Positions 25,294 through 34,386 of a stretch of 64,000 nucleotides of DNA are shown one piece after another. The position numbers and the translations under genes are program-made. The stretch's first letter is position 1, and every line of letters begins with the position of its first letter. Location of the stretch: assembly GCA_015060075.1 (NCBI GenBank), contig SUZE01000002.1:1-64000 (forward strand), in the 5' to 3' direction. The notes beneath the pieces were generated by a model. That model had not been told where the DNA came from and ran no database searches. It saw only the letters and a list, made by a program, of their open reading frames with translations. Origin of the DNA: Rikenellaceae bacterium (GTDB lineage Bacteria; Bacteroidota; Bacteroidia; Bacteroidales; Rikenellaceae).

Positions 25294-26664
25294 ATGAAGA
25301 CACCACTACCTGTCGCATTTAAGGAACGTATGCGTAAGCAGTTGGGAACAGAGGAGGCGGAGCAACTTTTTGTTGCCCTCGACTCTGTATCGCCTGTTGC
25401 CGTACGCCTAAATCCTGCCAAGTGTGGCGAGGAGGGGGTGTGGAGCGATGGCGAGGTAATAGCATGGAGCAAGAACGGTCGAAAATTGAAGGAACGCCCA
25501 TCATTTACCCTCGATACGGCATTTCACGCAGGAGCCTACTATGTGCAGGAGGCGGCATCGCAGTTTATTGACCATGTAATTGCAGGTGAGGAGTTGCAGG
25601 GTAGGCGAGTGCTTGATATGTGCGCTGCACCCGGCGGAAAAACCACGATATACTCGACTGCCGTGGGGGTTGAAGGGTTGGTCGTAGCCAACGAGTATGT
25701 AAAGTCAAGGGCGAATATCTTGGCGGATAATGTGCGCAAGTGGGGTATGGGTAATGTGTTGGTTACCAACAACGCACCCGAACACTTGGCGCAGTTTGAA
25801 GGGTGGTTTGATGTGGTCGCTGTCGATGCACCATGCTCGGGCGAAGGAATGTTCCGCAAGGAGGAGGTTGCCCGTACGGATTGGAGCGAGGAGGCGGTGA
25901 AGATGTGCGCAGCACGACAGAGCTCTATCGTGCGCGAGGCGTGGCAGTCGCTCAAAGATGGCGGATTGTTCGTTTATAGCACTTGCACTTTCAATGAAGA
26001 TGAAGACGAAGGCGTTTTGCGAGCCTTTATAGAGGAGATGGGCGATGTTTTTGCTCCATCACAGAGAGTTGAGGTAGACGAGAAGTGGGGTGTTGTCAGG
26101 GGAGAGGTCGGTGCGTTTCAGACTTTCAGATTTTTCCCTCACAAGACCGATAGCGAAGGTCTGTTTGTGGCGGTAGTGCGCAAAGCAGAGCCGACAACGC
26201 AGCGCACTCCGAAAGCCCGAAAGAGGGTTATGCAAGAGGTTGATAACTCTGCACGAAAAGAGTTGTCGAAGTGGCTGAAAGAGTCCGATAAATATACTTT
26301 TGCCGAGATTGGAGAGACAATATACGCCTATCGTTCAGAGCAGTTTAAGGCTGTACAAGCGTTGTCAGAGAACTTGACGGCGATATACTCGGGCGTGGCA
26401 ATGGGGCAGATTTTTAAGGGTAAACTGAAACCCGATTGGGCATTGTCGCAGTATGTGGGGCTGGAACGCACGGCCGTTGCAGTTGAGGAGTTGGACGAGG
26501 CGAGAGCGTTGGACTATCTCCGCAAGAGAGATATTGCAGTCGGAGATATGGCGGAGGGCATAAATCTGCTGACTTGCAAAGGTAGTGCATTGGGCTTTGC
26601 AAAAAAGGTGGGTGCGAGGTGTAATAATCTCTATCCCAATTCGTTGAAAATTATGAACATGTAA
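25294..26664 (+). CDS. RsmF-like rRNA (cytosine-C5) methyltransferase
   Basis: 456 residues of the NOL1/NOP2/Sun family. It has the SAM site DMCAAPGGKT near residue 110, motif IV DAPCSGEGMF and motif VI STCTFNEDEDEGV, each with one of the two catalytic cysteines. The C-terminal part (NLTAIYSGVAMGQIFKGKLKPDWAL) resembles the PUA-like RsmF tail. The likely substrate is 16S rRNA, known only by family. A 4-bp gap separates it from the MerR gene. Confidence 0.9.
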   Translation: MKTPLPVAFKERMRKQLGTEEAEQLFVALDSVSPVAVRLNPAKCGEEGVWSDGEVIAWSKNGRKLKERPSFTLDTAFHAGAYYVQEAASQFIDHVIAGEELQGRRVLDMCAAPGGKTTIYSTAVGVEGLVVANEYVKSRANILADNVRKWGMGNVLVTNNAPEHLAQFEGWFDVVAVDAPCSGEGMFRKEEVARTDWSEEAVKMCAARQSSIVREAWQSLKDGGLFVYSTCTFNEDEDEGVLRAFIEEMGDVFAPSQRVEVDEKWGVVRGEVGAFQTFRFFPHKTDSEGLFVAVVRKAEPTTQRTPKARKRVMQEVDNSARKELSKWLKESDKYTFAEIGETIYAYRSEQFKAVQALSENLTAIYSGVAMGQIFKGKLKPDWALSQYVGLERTAVAVEELDEARALDYLRKRDIAVGDMAEGINLLTCKGSALGFAKKVGARCNNLYPNSLKIMNM

Positions 26665-26668
26665 AAAT

Positions 26669-27172
26669 ATGGCTGAAAAACTCTACTATTCTATGGGCGA
26701 AGTGACGGAGATGTTCGATGTCGAACCAACCGTTATACGCTATTGGTGTACGCAGTTCAGTTGCTTGCACCCGAAGCGTAATGCCAAGGGTAACCGAATG
26801 TTTTCGCAACAAGATGTTGAACGTTTGAAGCGTATTCATCACCTGTTGAGGGAGCGCAAATTGACGATTGAGGGGGCGCAAAAGGCTATGCGTAAACGCT
26901 CAATATCTGCCGAGGAGGTTAGCGATAACGACATGGTGTTGTTGGAGCAGTTGCAGACGCTGCGTGCCATGTTGGTCGAGATGCGTGAGAGCATCGGCGA
27001 GGAAGAACCTGTGGAGGTTGCAGTCGAGAAGAGTGTGGCACAACATTCTGCTGATGGCGAACAGAGCGAGCCTACTCCAAAGAAAAAGCGAACACCACGC
27101 CGTAAGTTGATAGGTGAGGAGGGTGTTGTCGAAAGACCTCTCTTTCCATTCTACGAACAGACACTTTTCTAA
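26669..27172 (+). CDS. MerR-family transcriptional regulator
   Basis: 167 residues. An N-terminal winged helix-turn-helix (YSMGEVTEMFDVEPTVIRYW) is followed by NRMFSQQDVERLKRIHHLLRERKLTIEGAQ and a dimer-forming helix (MVLLEQLQTLRAMLVEM). The C-terminal 50 residues are low-complexity and end in basic RRKLIG. No metal-binding cysteines are placed as in MerR/CueR, so the signal is unknown. It sits between rRNA methyltransferase and Nif3 genes, with no divergent target next to it. Confidence 0.9.
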   Translation: MAEKLYYSMGEVTEMFDVEPTVIRYWCTQFSCLHPKRNAKGNRMFSQQDVERLKRIHHLLRERKLTIEGAQKAMRKRSISAEEVSDNDMVLLEQLQTLRAMLVEMRESIGEEEPVEVAVEKSVAQHSADGEQSEPTPKKKRTPRRKLIGEEGVVERPLFPFYEQTLF

Positions 27173-27183
27173 ATCGAAAGATA

Positions 27184-27966
27184 ATGAAAATCAGAGATAT
27201 AATTGCTCCAATAGAGGAGTTTGCACCACTCTCGTTGCAGGAGTCGTACGATAATTCGGGGTTGGTGGTTGGTCGCCTTGACGATGAGTTGCAGGGTGGT
27301 GTTCTGCTTGCCGTAGATGTTACCGAAGAGGTTATCGAGGAGGCGATAGAGAAGGGTTGCGGTCTTATAATCACCCACCACCCGATAATTTTCTACCCGC
27401 TGAAACGCCTCAATTCAGCATCTGTGGTGGAGCGTTGCGTGGAGATGGCAATACGCAATAATATAGCACTTTACGCCTGTCATACCAATCTCGATTCTGC
27501 TCCAAACGGAATGAGTTGGCGTGTGGGCGAAATGCTTGGCTTGCAGAATTTGGAGGTACTGCAACCAACAGCCGAAAATGCAGGTTTCGGTGTTGTGGGA
27601 ACATTGCCGCAGGGGGTTGGCGAAGAGGAGTTTTTGCGACAAGTAAAGACAACCTTTTCGGTTAAGGCTCTGCGACATAGCGCACTCCTTGGTCGAGAGG
27701 TTAAGCGTGTTGCAATTTGTACCGGAGCAGGCGCATCGTTGATGTCGGAGGCGAAGGCTTCGGGTTGCGATATCTACCTGACGGCAGACCTCAAATACAA
27801 CGATTTCTATACCCCTGACTCCAAGTTCGTGGTTGTGGATATGGGACATTTTGAGAGCGAATTTTGCGCAATTGCAATTTTATTTGATATTTTATCAAAA
27901 ATTTTTATTAACTTTGCGCTCCATAAGAGCGCTCAATCGAAAAATCCGGCGCATTACTTTGTGTAA
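27184..27966 (+). CDS. Nif3-like dinuclear metal centre protein
   Basis: 260 residues. Metal-binding motifs of the Nif3/YbgI family are present: ITHHPIIF near residue 62, LYACHTNLDSA near 97, and a C-terminal GHFESE. The family has a toroidal hexamer structure and an uncertain enzyme activity (GTP cyclohydrolase I type 2 is a common label). Many Bacteroidetes members are about 365 residues because of an inserted domain; this one lacks it and is close to the E. coli YbgI length. The next gene, a zinc-ribbon protein, is its usual neighbour in this phylum. Confidence 0.88.
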   Translation: MKIRDIIAPIEEFAPLSLQESYDNSGLVVGRLDDELQGGVLLAVDVTEEVIEEAIEKGCGLIITHHPIIFYPLKRLNSASVVERCVEMAIRNNIALYACHTNLDSAPNGMSWRVGEMLGLQNLEVLQPTAENAGFGVVGTLPQGVGEEEFLRQVKTTFSVKALRHSALLGREVKRVAICTGAGASLMSEAKASGCDIYLTADLKYNDFYTPDSKFVVVDMGHFESEFCAIAILFDILSKIFINFALHKSAQSKNPAHYFV

Positions 27967-28040
27967 AGAGTTGATGTATAGGAGATTGGGGCTTTTAGGT
28001 TGTTGTTTTCGGGAAGAAGATAAAGATAAAACTAAGATAT

Positions 28041-28793
28041 ATGGCTACAAAGAAAAAGACAGCAGAGGTAGATTACTCGATGTACGAGAAGATTGTTGCA
28101 CTCTACGAGTTGCAGAAAATTGACTCTCAGATTGACGAAATCAATAAGGTTAAGGGTGAGTTGCCTTTGGAGGTTGAGGATTTGGAGGATACCGTAGAGG
28201 GTTTGAACACCCGCCTCGACAATATCAACCGTGAGATTGACGAGTTGGCATCGCTTACCAAGCAGCGTCAGCGTGAGATAGAGGAGGCTAATGCACTCAT
28301 CGCTCGCTACAAGGAGCAGCAGGACAATGTCCGCAACAATCGTGAGTACGAGTCGTTGGAGAAGGAGATTGAGTACCAGTTGCTCGAAATTACCCTTGCA
28401 GAGAAACGTTTGAAGGAGTATGCAGCAGCAACCAAGGTTAAGAAGGCTGCTTTGGATAGTGCAAAAGAGGAACTTACCGAGCGTCAGGCAGACCTTGATG
28501 TTAAGCGTCAGGAACTCGACAGCATCGAGAGCGAAACCGCAGATGAGGTTAAGGAACTTGCAGCGAAGGCAAAGGTTGCCCAGGCAAAGATTGACGAGCG
28601 TCTTCTCTCGGCATACGGTCGTATTCGCTCGAAGGTTCGTAACGGCTTGGCTGTTGTAACCGTAAAGCGCGATGCTTGCTCCGGTTGCTTCAACCGTATC
28701 CCGCCACAGCGTCAAGCAGACATTCGTCTTGGTAAGAAGTTGATTGTTTGCGAGTATTGCGGTCGTATACTTGTTCCAGGCGACGAGGAATAA
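28041..28793 (+). CDS. Coiled-coil zinc-ribbon protein (PF02591 type)
   Basis: 250 residues. Residues about 15-190 form one long coiled coil rich in Glu, Leu and Arg; the C-terminus is a C4 zinc ribbon (CSGCFNRIPPQ and CEYCGRIL). Relatives include chlamydial CT398 and HP0958/FlgZ-type proteins that bind RNA or partner proteins. Conserved placement after Nif3 suggests a housekeeping job, not defined here. The last two codons and stop are part of the left arm of palindrome D. Confidence 0.92.
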   Translation: MATKKKTAEVDYSMYEKIVALYELQKIDSQIDEINKVKGELPLEVEDLEDTVEGLNTRLDNINREIDELASLTKQRQREIEEANALIARYKEQQDNVRNNREYESLEKEIEYQLLEITLAEKRLKEYAAATKVKKAALDSAKEELTERQADLDVKRQELDSIESETADEVKELAAKAKVAQAKIDERLLSAYGRIRSKVRNGLAVVTVKRDACSGCFNRIPPQRQADIRLGKKLIVCEYCGRILVPGDEE

Positions 28794-28910
28794 TTTTAAG
28801 GGGCATTTGCTTCCTTATCTTCAAAAAATGAGATGGTTACATACGCTTAGTATGCGCCCATCTCATTTTCTTTTGATGGCGTTGCAACTGCACCCTTAAA
28901 ATTATTCCTC
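28785..28910. repeat. CATACGC-core palindrome, copy D (arms unrelated to A-C)
   Basis: Outer arms GAGGAATAATTTTAAGGG (28785-28802) and its exact complement (28893-28910); inner arms AAAATGAGATGG and CCATCTCATTTT (28825-28836, 28858-28869), also exact; core CATACGCTTAGTATG (28840-28854). The left arm contains the end of the zinc-ribbon coding sequence. Confidence 0.9.
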
Positions 28911-29029
28911 TCATATATCTAAGCTGTTTGCCTTGCTCTCATCTGCTTAAAATCACATTTCAAGGGGCGAACTTGGTTTTTTATAGGGTCGTTAGGGATT
29001 AAAAAACTACTAACTACTCTCTAAAAAAA

Positions 29030-29052
29030 GCCAATGGCTAATGGCTAAAAGC
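29030..29052. repeat. 7-bp period array (unit gctaatg)
   Basis: GCCAATGGCTAATGGCTAAA: about three units of GCTAATG. It is part of the 597-bp space 28794-29390, which holds palindrome D, this array, two hairpin elements and a second array, but no convincing gene. Confidence 0.7.
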
Positions 29053-29080
29053 CATAAAACTAAAAGTTTTCCGTTTTAAT

Positions 29081-29138
29081 CCTGCTTCGCAGGCTTTTGC
29101 TCCTCCTTGCAAGAGATAGCCTGCGAGCAGTCTCTCTC
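29081..29138 (+). repeat. Dispersed hairpin element, copy 1
   Basis: It begins with the hairpin CCTGC-TTC-GCAGG followed by CTTTT, then a segment ending AGCCTGCGAGCAGTCTCTC. It is similar to 29210-29271 and 60554-60618. The stem differs from the other copies but still pairs. Confidence 0.65.
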
Positions 29139-29209
29139 CATTGCTTCGTTCGTCGCTTCCGCTTTCCGCTCCAAACGAAAAACAAAAGTTTTCCGTTTTC
29201 CGCTTTAAT

Positions 29210-29271
29210 CCCACTGCGTGGGCTTTTCACTGCTCCGTCTCGGCATAGTCTGCAAGCAGCCTCTGCTCTCG
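29210..29271 (+). repeat. Dispersed hairpin element, copy 2
   Basis: Hairpin CCCAC-TGC-GTGGG plus CTTTT, then CGGCATAGTCTGCAAGCAGC and CTCTGC. Compared with copy 1, the stem bases have changed on both sides so that pairing is kept. Confidence 0.65.
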
Positions 29272-29325
29272 ACTTAATCGCAGCGGTCCGTTTTCCCACT
29301 CCAAGCGAAAACCAAAAAACTAAAA

Positions 29326-29359
29326 GTTTTCCGTTTTCCGCTTTCCGTTTTCCGTTTTA
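29326..29359. repeat. 7-bp period array (unit ccgtttt)
   Basis: About four to five units of CCGTTTT/CCGCTTT end 4 bp before the rmuC -7 box, so the array occupies the -33 region of that promoter. Confidence 0.75.
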
Positions 29360-29363
29360 TCAC

Positions 29364-29371
29364 TATCTTTG
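29364..29371 (+). promoter_or_regulatory. -7 box of rmuC
   Basis: TATCTTTG 20 bp before the rmuC ATG. The rmuC start is one of the few here with a good Shine-Dalgarno (GGAGG, 5 bp spacing), which fixes the start at 29391. Confidence 0.6.
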
Positions 29372-29390
29372 TAAAAAAGTTGGAGGAACT

Positions 29391-30656
29391 ATGCAGACTA
29401 TTATAATCTTTGCAGTTGCAGTGGCGGCACTCGGTGTGGGTGCAGTGTGTGGCTATTTTGTGGCTCGTACTCGTAGTGTGGCAGCCGAAACACTGCTTAC
29501 CCAAAAGCAGGCAGAGGCAGAGCAGACAAAGTCGGAGTTGGCGGAGTGTCGCTCTGAAAACATCTCTTTGCGAGCCGATAATGCCCGTCTTGACGAGCAG
29601 TTGCGCCAACAGGCAGAGGAGCGAAAAAACTTGCGTAGCGAGTCGGAGATGGTTTTCCGTGAGATTGCCGCTTCGATTTTCGATGAGAAGTCGAAGGTTA
29701 TGCGCGAGAGCAACCGCAACCAACTCGGCGAGATACTTACTCCTTTCAAGAGCGACCTCGAAAATCTCAAAAAGACCATTCATGACTGCTATACCGGGGA
29801 GGTTAGTGAGGTTAAATCTCTGCGAGATACAATCAAGGATTTGACCGACTTGAACAACACCATCAGCCGTGAGGCGAAGGAGCTCACCTTGGCACTCAAA
29901 GGCAACTCGAAGGTGCAGGGCGATTGGGGCGAGATGCTCTTGAAACAACTGCTCGAAAAGTCGGGCTTGGAGGAGGGTGTGAACTATGTTCTGCAAGCGA
30001 CCGAGAATGAAGACGGCTCCAAGATTAAGGGCGAAGATGGCGGACAGTTGCGCCCCGATGCGGTCTTTTATCTGCCTGAGGGTAAGAGCCTTGTAATAGA
30101 CTCGAAGGTGTCACTTACGGCATATACCGACTATGTAAATGCCTCGGCAGAGGAGCAACCTGCGGCATTGGCAGCGCACTTGCGTTCGGTGAAGCAGCAT
30201 ATTGACGAGTTGGCACGCAAGGAGTATCCGAAATATGTTCAGAATGCGGCAGACTTTGTGATGATGTTTGTACCGAATGAGGGGGCATACTTGGCGGCAT
30301 TGAATGCCGATAAAGAGTTGTGGGAGAGTGCCTACCAGCGTCATATTGTGATAATCAGCCCTACACACCTTATCTCGGTGCTGAAACTGATGTATCAACT
30401 TTGGATTAGGGATAAACAGACCAAAAATGCCTTGAAGATAGCAGACGAAACGGGCAAGTTGTACGACAAGTTTGTAGGTTTTGTCGGCGACTTGGAGGAT
30501 ATAGGCAAACACCTCGATAAGGCAAACGCGGTCTATGAGGAGGCGTACAAAAAATTGTCGAGTGGCAGAGGTAATATTCTCTCACGAGTTGAGGGCATTA
30601 AAGAGTTAGGCGTTAAAACCGCCAAACGCCTAAAAATAGAAGATAGCGAGGAGTAA
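29391..30656 (+). CDS. rmuC: DNA recombination protein RmuC
   Basis: 421 residues from the ATG at 29391, chosen because GGAGG precedes it and because the earlier in-frame region is repeat DNA. An N-terminal membrane anchor (TIIIFAVAVAALGVGAVCGYFV), a coiled coil (about 30-170) and the RmuC nuclease-like core (VQGDWGEMLLKQLLEKSGL, LRPDAVFYLPEGKSLVIDSKV, FVMMFVPNEGAYLAAL) follow. RmuC limits inversions at short inverted repeats in E. coli. Its terminator stem includes the final codons. Confidence 0.93.
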   Translation: MQTIIIFAVAVAALGVGAVCGYFVARTRSVAAETLLTQKQAEAEQTKSELAECRSENISLRADNARLDEQLRQQAEERKNLRSESEMVFREIAASIFDEKSKVMRESNRNQLGEILTPFKSDLENLKKTIHDCYTGEVSEVKSLRDTIKDLTDLNNTISREAKELTLALKGNSKVQGDWGEMLLKQLLEKSGLEEGVNYVLQATENEDGSKIKGEDGGQLRPDAVFYLPEGKSLVIDSKVSLTAYTDYVNASAEEQPAALAAHLRSVKQHIDELARKEYPKYVQNAADFVMMFVPNEGAYLAALNADKELWESAYQRHIVIISPTHLISVLKLMYQLWIRDKQTKNALKIADETGKLYDKFVGFVGDLEDIGKHLDKANAVYEEAYKKLSSGRGNILSRVEGIKELGVKTAKRLKIEDSEE

Positions 30657-30675
30657 CCTCGCTATCTTTCTCTTT
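30641..30675 (+). terminator. Terminator between rmuC and dnaG
   Basis: Perfect 11-bp stem AGATAGCGAGG/CCTCGCTATCT with a 5-base loop, T-rich on the rmuC side. It lies in the space between convergent genes and could serve both; the left arm is rmuC coding sequence. Confidence 0.8.
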
Positions 30676-30688
30676 ATGGAGAGTAATG

Positions 30689-32668
30689 CTATATCGTCAA
30701 TCGGTTTGTTTTGCGGGCGAGCATCACTTTTAGGCGGTTTAGCTGAGCCATCTTTGAGGCTATATCCAACTGCTCCTCCTCGCTCAGGCTCTCATCTTGC
30801 AACTTTGCCTGCAACTCGGCTAACATTCCCGTTATCACCTTGGTCTTGAAGAGTTGTATCGCCTTCGGCACACCCTTGCCCAACACCTCCGACTCGGTCG
30901 TAGTATGCACCTCCTTCTTGGTCCAAATCTCACTCTCGGAGTATTGGTCATCTATAAACAAAAGGTCCGTCACAGCATCGCAAACCGCTATATCGTTGTG
31001 CGATGTAAACTCATCGGGTTGGGGAATACGCCCCGTTGTGCGAGCCTCGCGATAGATATCGTAAATTTTGTTGTACGCCTCGTTGTGGAAGTGCATATTG
31101 TCCATTGACATCTCGTCAATAATGGTCTCGGCAACATTCATCGGTATCAACTTGCGCCCCTCACGAAAATCGTAATTCTTCACTCCATGTACTACAAGGT
31201 AGTATATCAACTCTCGCTCGATAGACTCCAAACTGCTTCCGATAGTCAGATTTCCGAAATGCTCCGCCTCTTCGCTTGCAGCAGGCTCCTCCTCTCGTTT
31301 ACGCCAATACTTGCGACTCTCACGATTTACAAACTCCTCCGCCTCACGGTCACCCAACGAGCGCATACGCCCCTTGGCAACCTCTCGCAACAGAATATCC
31401 TCGCTTACATTCATCAGGCGAGAGCACTCCTTAATATATAGTGAGCGTTGAATCGTATCGGGAATCTCCGATATGGACTGTACCATATCCCTGATAACCT
31501 CGCTGCGCTTTATCGGGTCCTCGCCTGCATCGGAGAGGAGCAATTTCGCCTTGTAGGAGATAAAATCCTGACTGTTACGCTCCACATAGTCGCGCACCTC
31601 CTCGGCGGAGTGCGAACGAGCGAACGAGTCGGGGTCGTGTTCAACCGGCAGAAGCACCACGCGAACATTTAACCCCTCTTTGAGAATCATATCAATACCG
31701 CGCAACGATGCCTTCTGACCTGCCGAGTCTCCATCGTACATCACAGTAATATTCTTCGAGAAGCGGGAGAGAAGTCGTATCTGCTCGGTCGTAAGCGATG
31801 TTCCCGAAGATGCTACAACATTCTCCACGCCCGATTGGTGCATTGAGATAACATCTGTGTAACCCTCGACCATAATGGCGTAGTTCTGCTGCTGAATAGC
31901 CTTCTTTGCGAAGAATAAGCCGTAAATCTCGTTCTTCTTGCTATAAATCTCGCTTTCGGGCGAATTTTGATACTTGGCAACCTTCTTGTCGGTGCGAAGT
32001 GTACGACCTCCGAATGCTACGATGCGTCCCGAAACATTGTGTACGGGGAACATCACTCGCTCACGGAAGCGGTCGAAAAGTGAGTTGTCACGCTCGCTTT
32101 TGAGCGAAAGACCTGTCGAGAGCAGGAACTCCTCCTTGTAACCGGCACGCAAGGCATCTTGCGACATCTTATCGCCACTTGAAGGGCAGAAACCGAGTCC
32201 GAATTTTTTGATTGTCGCCTCCGAGAAACCTCGCTGCTGACGGAAATATGACAGACCTACACTAATACCTTCATCGGTATTGTGGAGCGTGTTCACGAAG
32301 TACTCCGCAGCCCATGAGTTGAGCATAAACATACTCTCACGGTTGTTGTTGCGGATTTTATCCTCTTCGGTCTCCTCTCGCTCCTTAACCTCGATACCGT
32401 ACTTCTTGGCTACTATTTTCAACGCCTCGGGGTAGGTGATATTTTCGTGCTCCATTACAAACGACACAGCATTTCCACCCTTACCACAACCGAAACATTT
32501 ATATAGACCTTTCGATGGAGATACGACAAACGAAGGCGTCTTCTCGTTGTGGAACGGACAGCACGCCTGATAGTTTACGCCCTTCTTTTTGAGCGTAACA
32601 TAGTCGTTTATCACCTCAACAATATCTGCTGCGGCATAGATTCTATCTATGGTATCTCTATCTATCAT
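30689..32668 (-). CDS. dnaG: DNA primase
   Basis: About 659 residues. DnaG makes RNA primers at the replication fork. The N-terminal CHC2 zinc finger (CPFHNEKTPSF, CFGCGKGGNAV), the TOPRIM core (MVEGYTDVISMHQ, MYDGDSAGQKA) and a DnaB-binding C-terminal domain are present. The ATG at 32668 (MIDRDTIDRIY) is chosen; a TTG three codons upstream lies inside the -7 promoter box. The downstream neighbour rmuC is convergent. Confidence 0.96.
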   Translation of the reverse strand: MIDRDTIDRIYAAADIVEVINDYVTLKKKGVNYQACCPFHNEKTPSFVVSPSKGLYKCFGCGKGGNAVSFVMEHENITYPEALKIVAKKYGIEVKEREETEEDKIRNNNRESMFMLNSWAAEYFVNTLHNTDEGISVGLSYFRQQRGFSEATIKKFGLGFCPSSGDKMSQDALRAGYKEEFLLSTGLSLKSERDNSLFDRFRERVMFPVHNVSGRIVAFGGRTLRTDKKVAKYQNSPESEIYSKKNEIYGLFFAKKAIQQQNYAIMVEGYTDVISMHQSGVENVVASSGTSLTTEQIRLLSRFSKNITVMYDGDSAGQKASLRGIDMILKEGLNVRVVLLPVEHDPDSFARSHSAEEVRDYVERNSQDFISYKAKLLLSDAGEDPIKRSEVIRDMVQSISEIPDTIQRSLYIKECSRLMNVSEDILLREVAKGRMRSLGDREAEEFVNRESRKYWRKREEEPAASEEAEHFGNLTIGSSLESIERELIYYLVVHGVKNYDFREGRKLIPMNVAETIIDEMSMDNMHFHNEAYNKIYDIYREARTTGRIPQPDEFTSHNDIAVCDAVTDLLFIDDQYSESEIWTKKEVHTTTESEVLGKGVPKAIQLFKTKVITGMLAELQAKLQDESLSEEEQLDIASKMAQLNRLKVMLARKTNRLTI

Positions 32669-32674
32669 CAAGCG

Positions 32675-32682
32675 CAAAGGTA
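32675..32682 (-). promoter_or_regulatory. -7 box of dnaG, very close to the start codon
   Basis: TACCTTTG on the minus strand ends only 6 bp before the dnaG ATG, so transcription should begin at or within a few bases of the start codon, giving a leaderless or nearly leaderless mRNA. Confidence 0.55.
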
Positions 32683-32762
32683 GTGAAATTTTGAGAATAT
32701 ATCAATCTATTTCACCACCTTTGCACAAAAAAGTAAGAATTCTCTTTTGTAAGTTCTATATA

Positions 32763-34373
32763 TCAATTTTTCAATCCCGGATTATAGGTCGTATCTGTGT
32801 ATGGATAAGGACAATACATCTTGCTATCGTCCCATTCGCCCGTTGCCGACACCGCCTCCTTACGGAAGATTCCCGAGCCTTCTACAACCTCGATAGGCTC
32901 ATTCTTCTTGCGAACTTCGAAATGCTCCTTATAGCGATTCATACGGAACATATCTCTTGCTCGTGGGGCAAATCCACACCAGTAGTAGCCCGCCATCTCC
33001 CAACCGTGCTCATTGTATGCCGCCTCGGCTATCTCCTCTGCCGACATTGACATTGAGTAGCGGTTGGTTTGTGCGCCATCGGCACGATTACGCACACGAT
33101 TCAGAGCCTCCACAACCTTGCTTGTAACTTTACCTGCACGAGCCGAAGCCTCGGCATACCAGCAATATACCTCAGACAAGCGAATAACCTGAATGGTCTT
33201 CTGTCCAAACTGTGGTGGAGCAAGTGGAGAGGTGTAATCGAACTCTTCGCCACGAGTTGAGGACTCTGATGACTTGTTAAACACGGGGGCAACGGCTTTT
33301 CGCGTACCATTGTTGTCGTACCACCAATCACGCAATACCGTATTTTCGCCATCTTTGAATGGCAACTTCGGTAGATATGTTGCCTCCTTGCGAGGTCCAT
33401 CGGGGAACTCCTTCCAAAACTTAATCTCTCCATGCGTGTCGTCCCAACCTCCATAAGCTATATCGTCAGGCAAGTCGGTAAGTGGCATCATCTGCGGAGT
33501 ACGGTCACGATGGTAGAAGATGCCGAGCAGAACCTCTGGATTAGCCTGAGTGTATTTCACAGAATAGACATCGGCATAGTTGTCGAGCAGACGATATTGG
33601 TATGTGCCACTATCAACAGCATCAATAACCTCCTCCGCCTTATCGGCTGCCAAGGTGTAGTACTCCACGCCCTTATTGAGAGGCCAGCCTGCCATACACA
33701 TATAGACATACGCCATTGCAGCCTTTACAGCAGGTTGCGATACCGCTACATTCATACTGCCATTATGATATGGTGCGCTCGAATAGATTACAGGGCAACC
33801 TGCTTCGGCAACCTCCAAGTCCGAGAGTATTTGAGTGTAGATATCCTCGATAGACCACACTTTGGCGTTGTAGTTAATCTCCTCGTTGAGCATCACGGGT
33901 ACCTTGCCCCATGTAGTAACGAGATAGAATAGCGAGTATGCACGCCAGAAGTGCGCTTGTGCAACAGCCTCTGTTATCGCCTCCTTCGATACATCAGGAG
34001 TGCGCGAGGCGTTGTTGATGATGAAATTTGCCGCCTTGATAACCTTGTAGCGTTGCTCCCACAAGGATAGCATCCATGAGTTATTATCATTTACGCTATA
34101 TTGGTCGTATTCACGCAGTGGTTGTTTGTTGCTGGCAGGATGGGTTGTGATATCATCTCCCGCAAGAAAATTTGTGCCAATATAGTTATTCTGTGCTTGC
34201 GAAGTAGCAACCACCGAATAGAGAGCGTTTAGCGATGCTGCCAAATCCTCTTTTTGCGAGAAAAAGTTGTCGCTTGACTGCTTTCCGTAAGGGTTCTCCT
34301 CCAAAAAGTCGGTGCAGGAGGTGGTAAATGCTATTACCCCAACGAATGATAGTATATATAGTATCTTTTTCAT
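32763..34373 (-). CDS. SusD/RagB-family surface nutrient-binding lipoprotein
   Basis: 536 residues with a lipoprotein signal (VIAFTTSC, lipidated Cys near residue 20). The SusD pattern is clear: TDFLEENPYGKQSSDNFF at the start, TPR-like helices (AHFWRAYSLFYLVTTWGKVPV), and the C-terminal NRVRNRADG and NEHGWEMAGYYWCGFAPRARDM. SusD lids the SusC barrel and binds glycans or peptides outside the cell. The gene follows susC by 13 bp. No glycosidase or regulator lies beside the pair. Confidence 0.95.
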   Translation of the reverse strand: MKKILYILSFVGVIAFTTSCTDFLEENPYGKQSSDNFFSQKEDLAASLNALYSVVATSQAQNNYIGTNFLAGDDITTHPASNKQPLREYDQYSVNDNNSWMLSLWEQRYKVIKAANFIINNASRTPDVSKEAITEAVAQAHFWRAYSLFYLVTTWGKVPVMLNEEINYNAKVWSIEDIYTQILSDLEVAEAGCPVIYSSAPYHNGSMNVAVSQPAVKAAMAYVYMCMAGWPLNKGVEYYTLAADKAEEVIDAVDSGTYQYRLLDNYADVYSVKYTQANPEVLLGIFYHRDRTPQMMPLTDLPDDIAYGGWDDTHGEIKFWKEFPDGPRKEATYLPKLPFKDGENTVLRDWWYDNNGTRKAVAPVFNKSSESSTRGEEFDYTSPLAPPQFGQKTIQVIRLSEVYCWYAEASARAGKVTSKVVEALNRVRNRADGAQTNRYSMSMSAEEIAEAAYNEHGWEMAGYYWCGFAPRARDMFRMNRYKEHFEVRKKNEPIEVVEGSGIFRKEAVSATGEWDDSKMYCPYPYTDTTYNPGLKN

Positions 34374-34386
34374 AGTATCATCAGTT

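Noticed and set aside
29097..29390. An N-terminal extension of RmuC of 98 codons
   Set aside because: It is made of repeat DNA and contains the promoter; GGAGG before the ATG at 29391 and the membrane anchor mark the true start.
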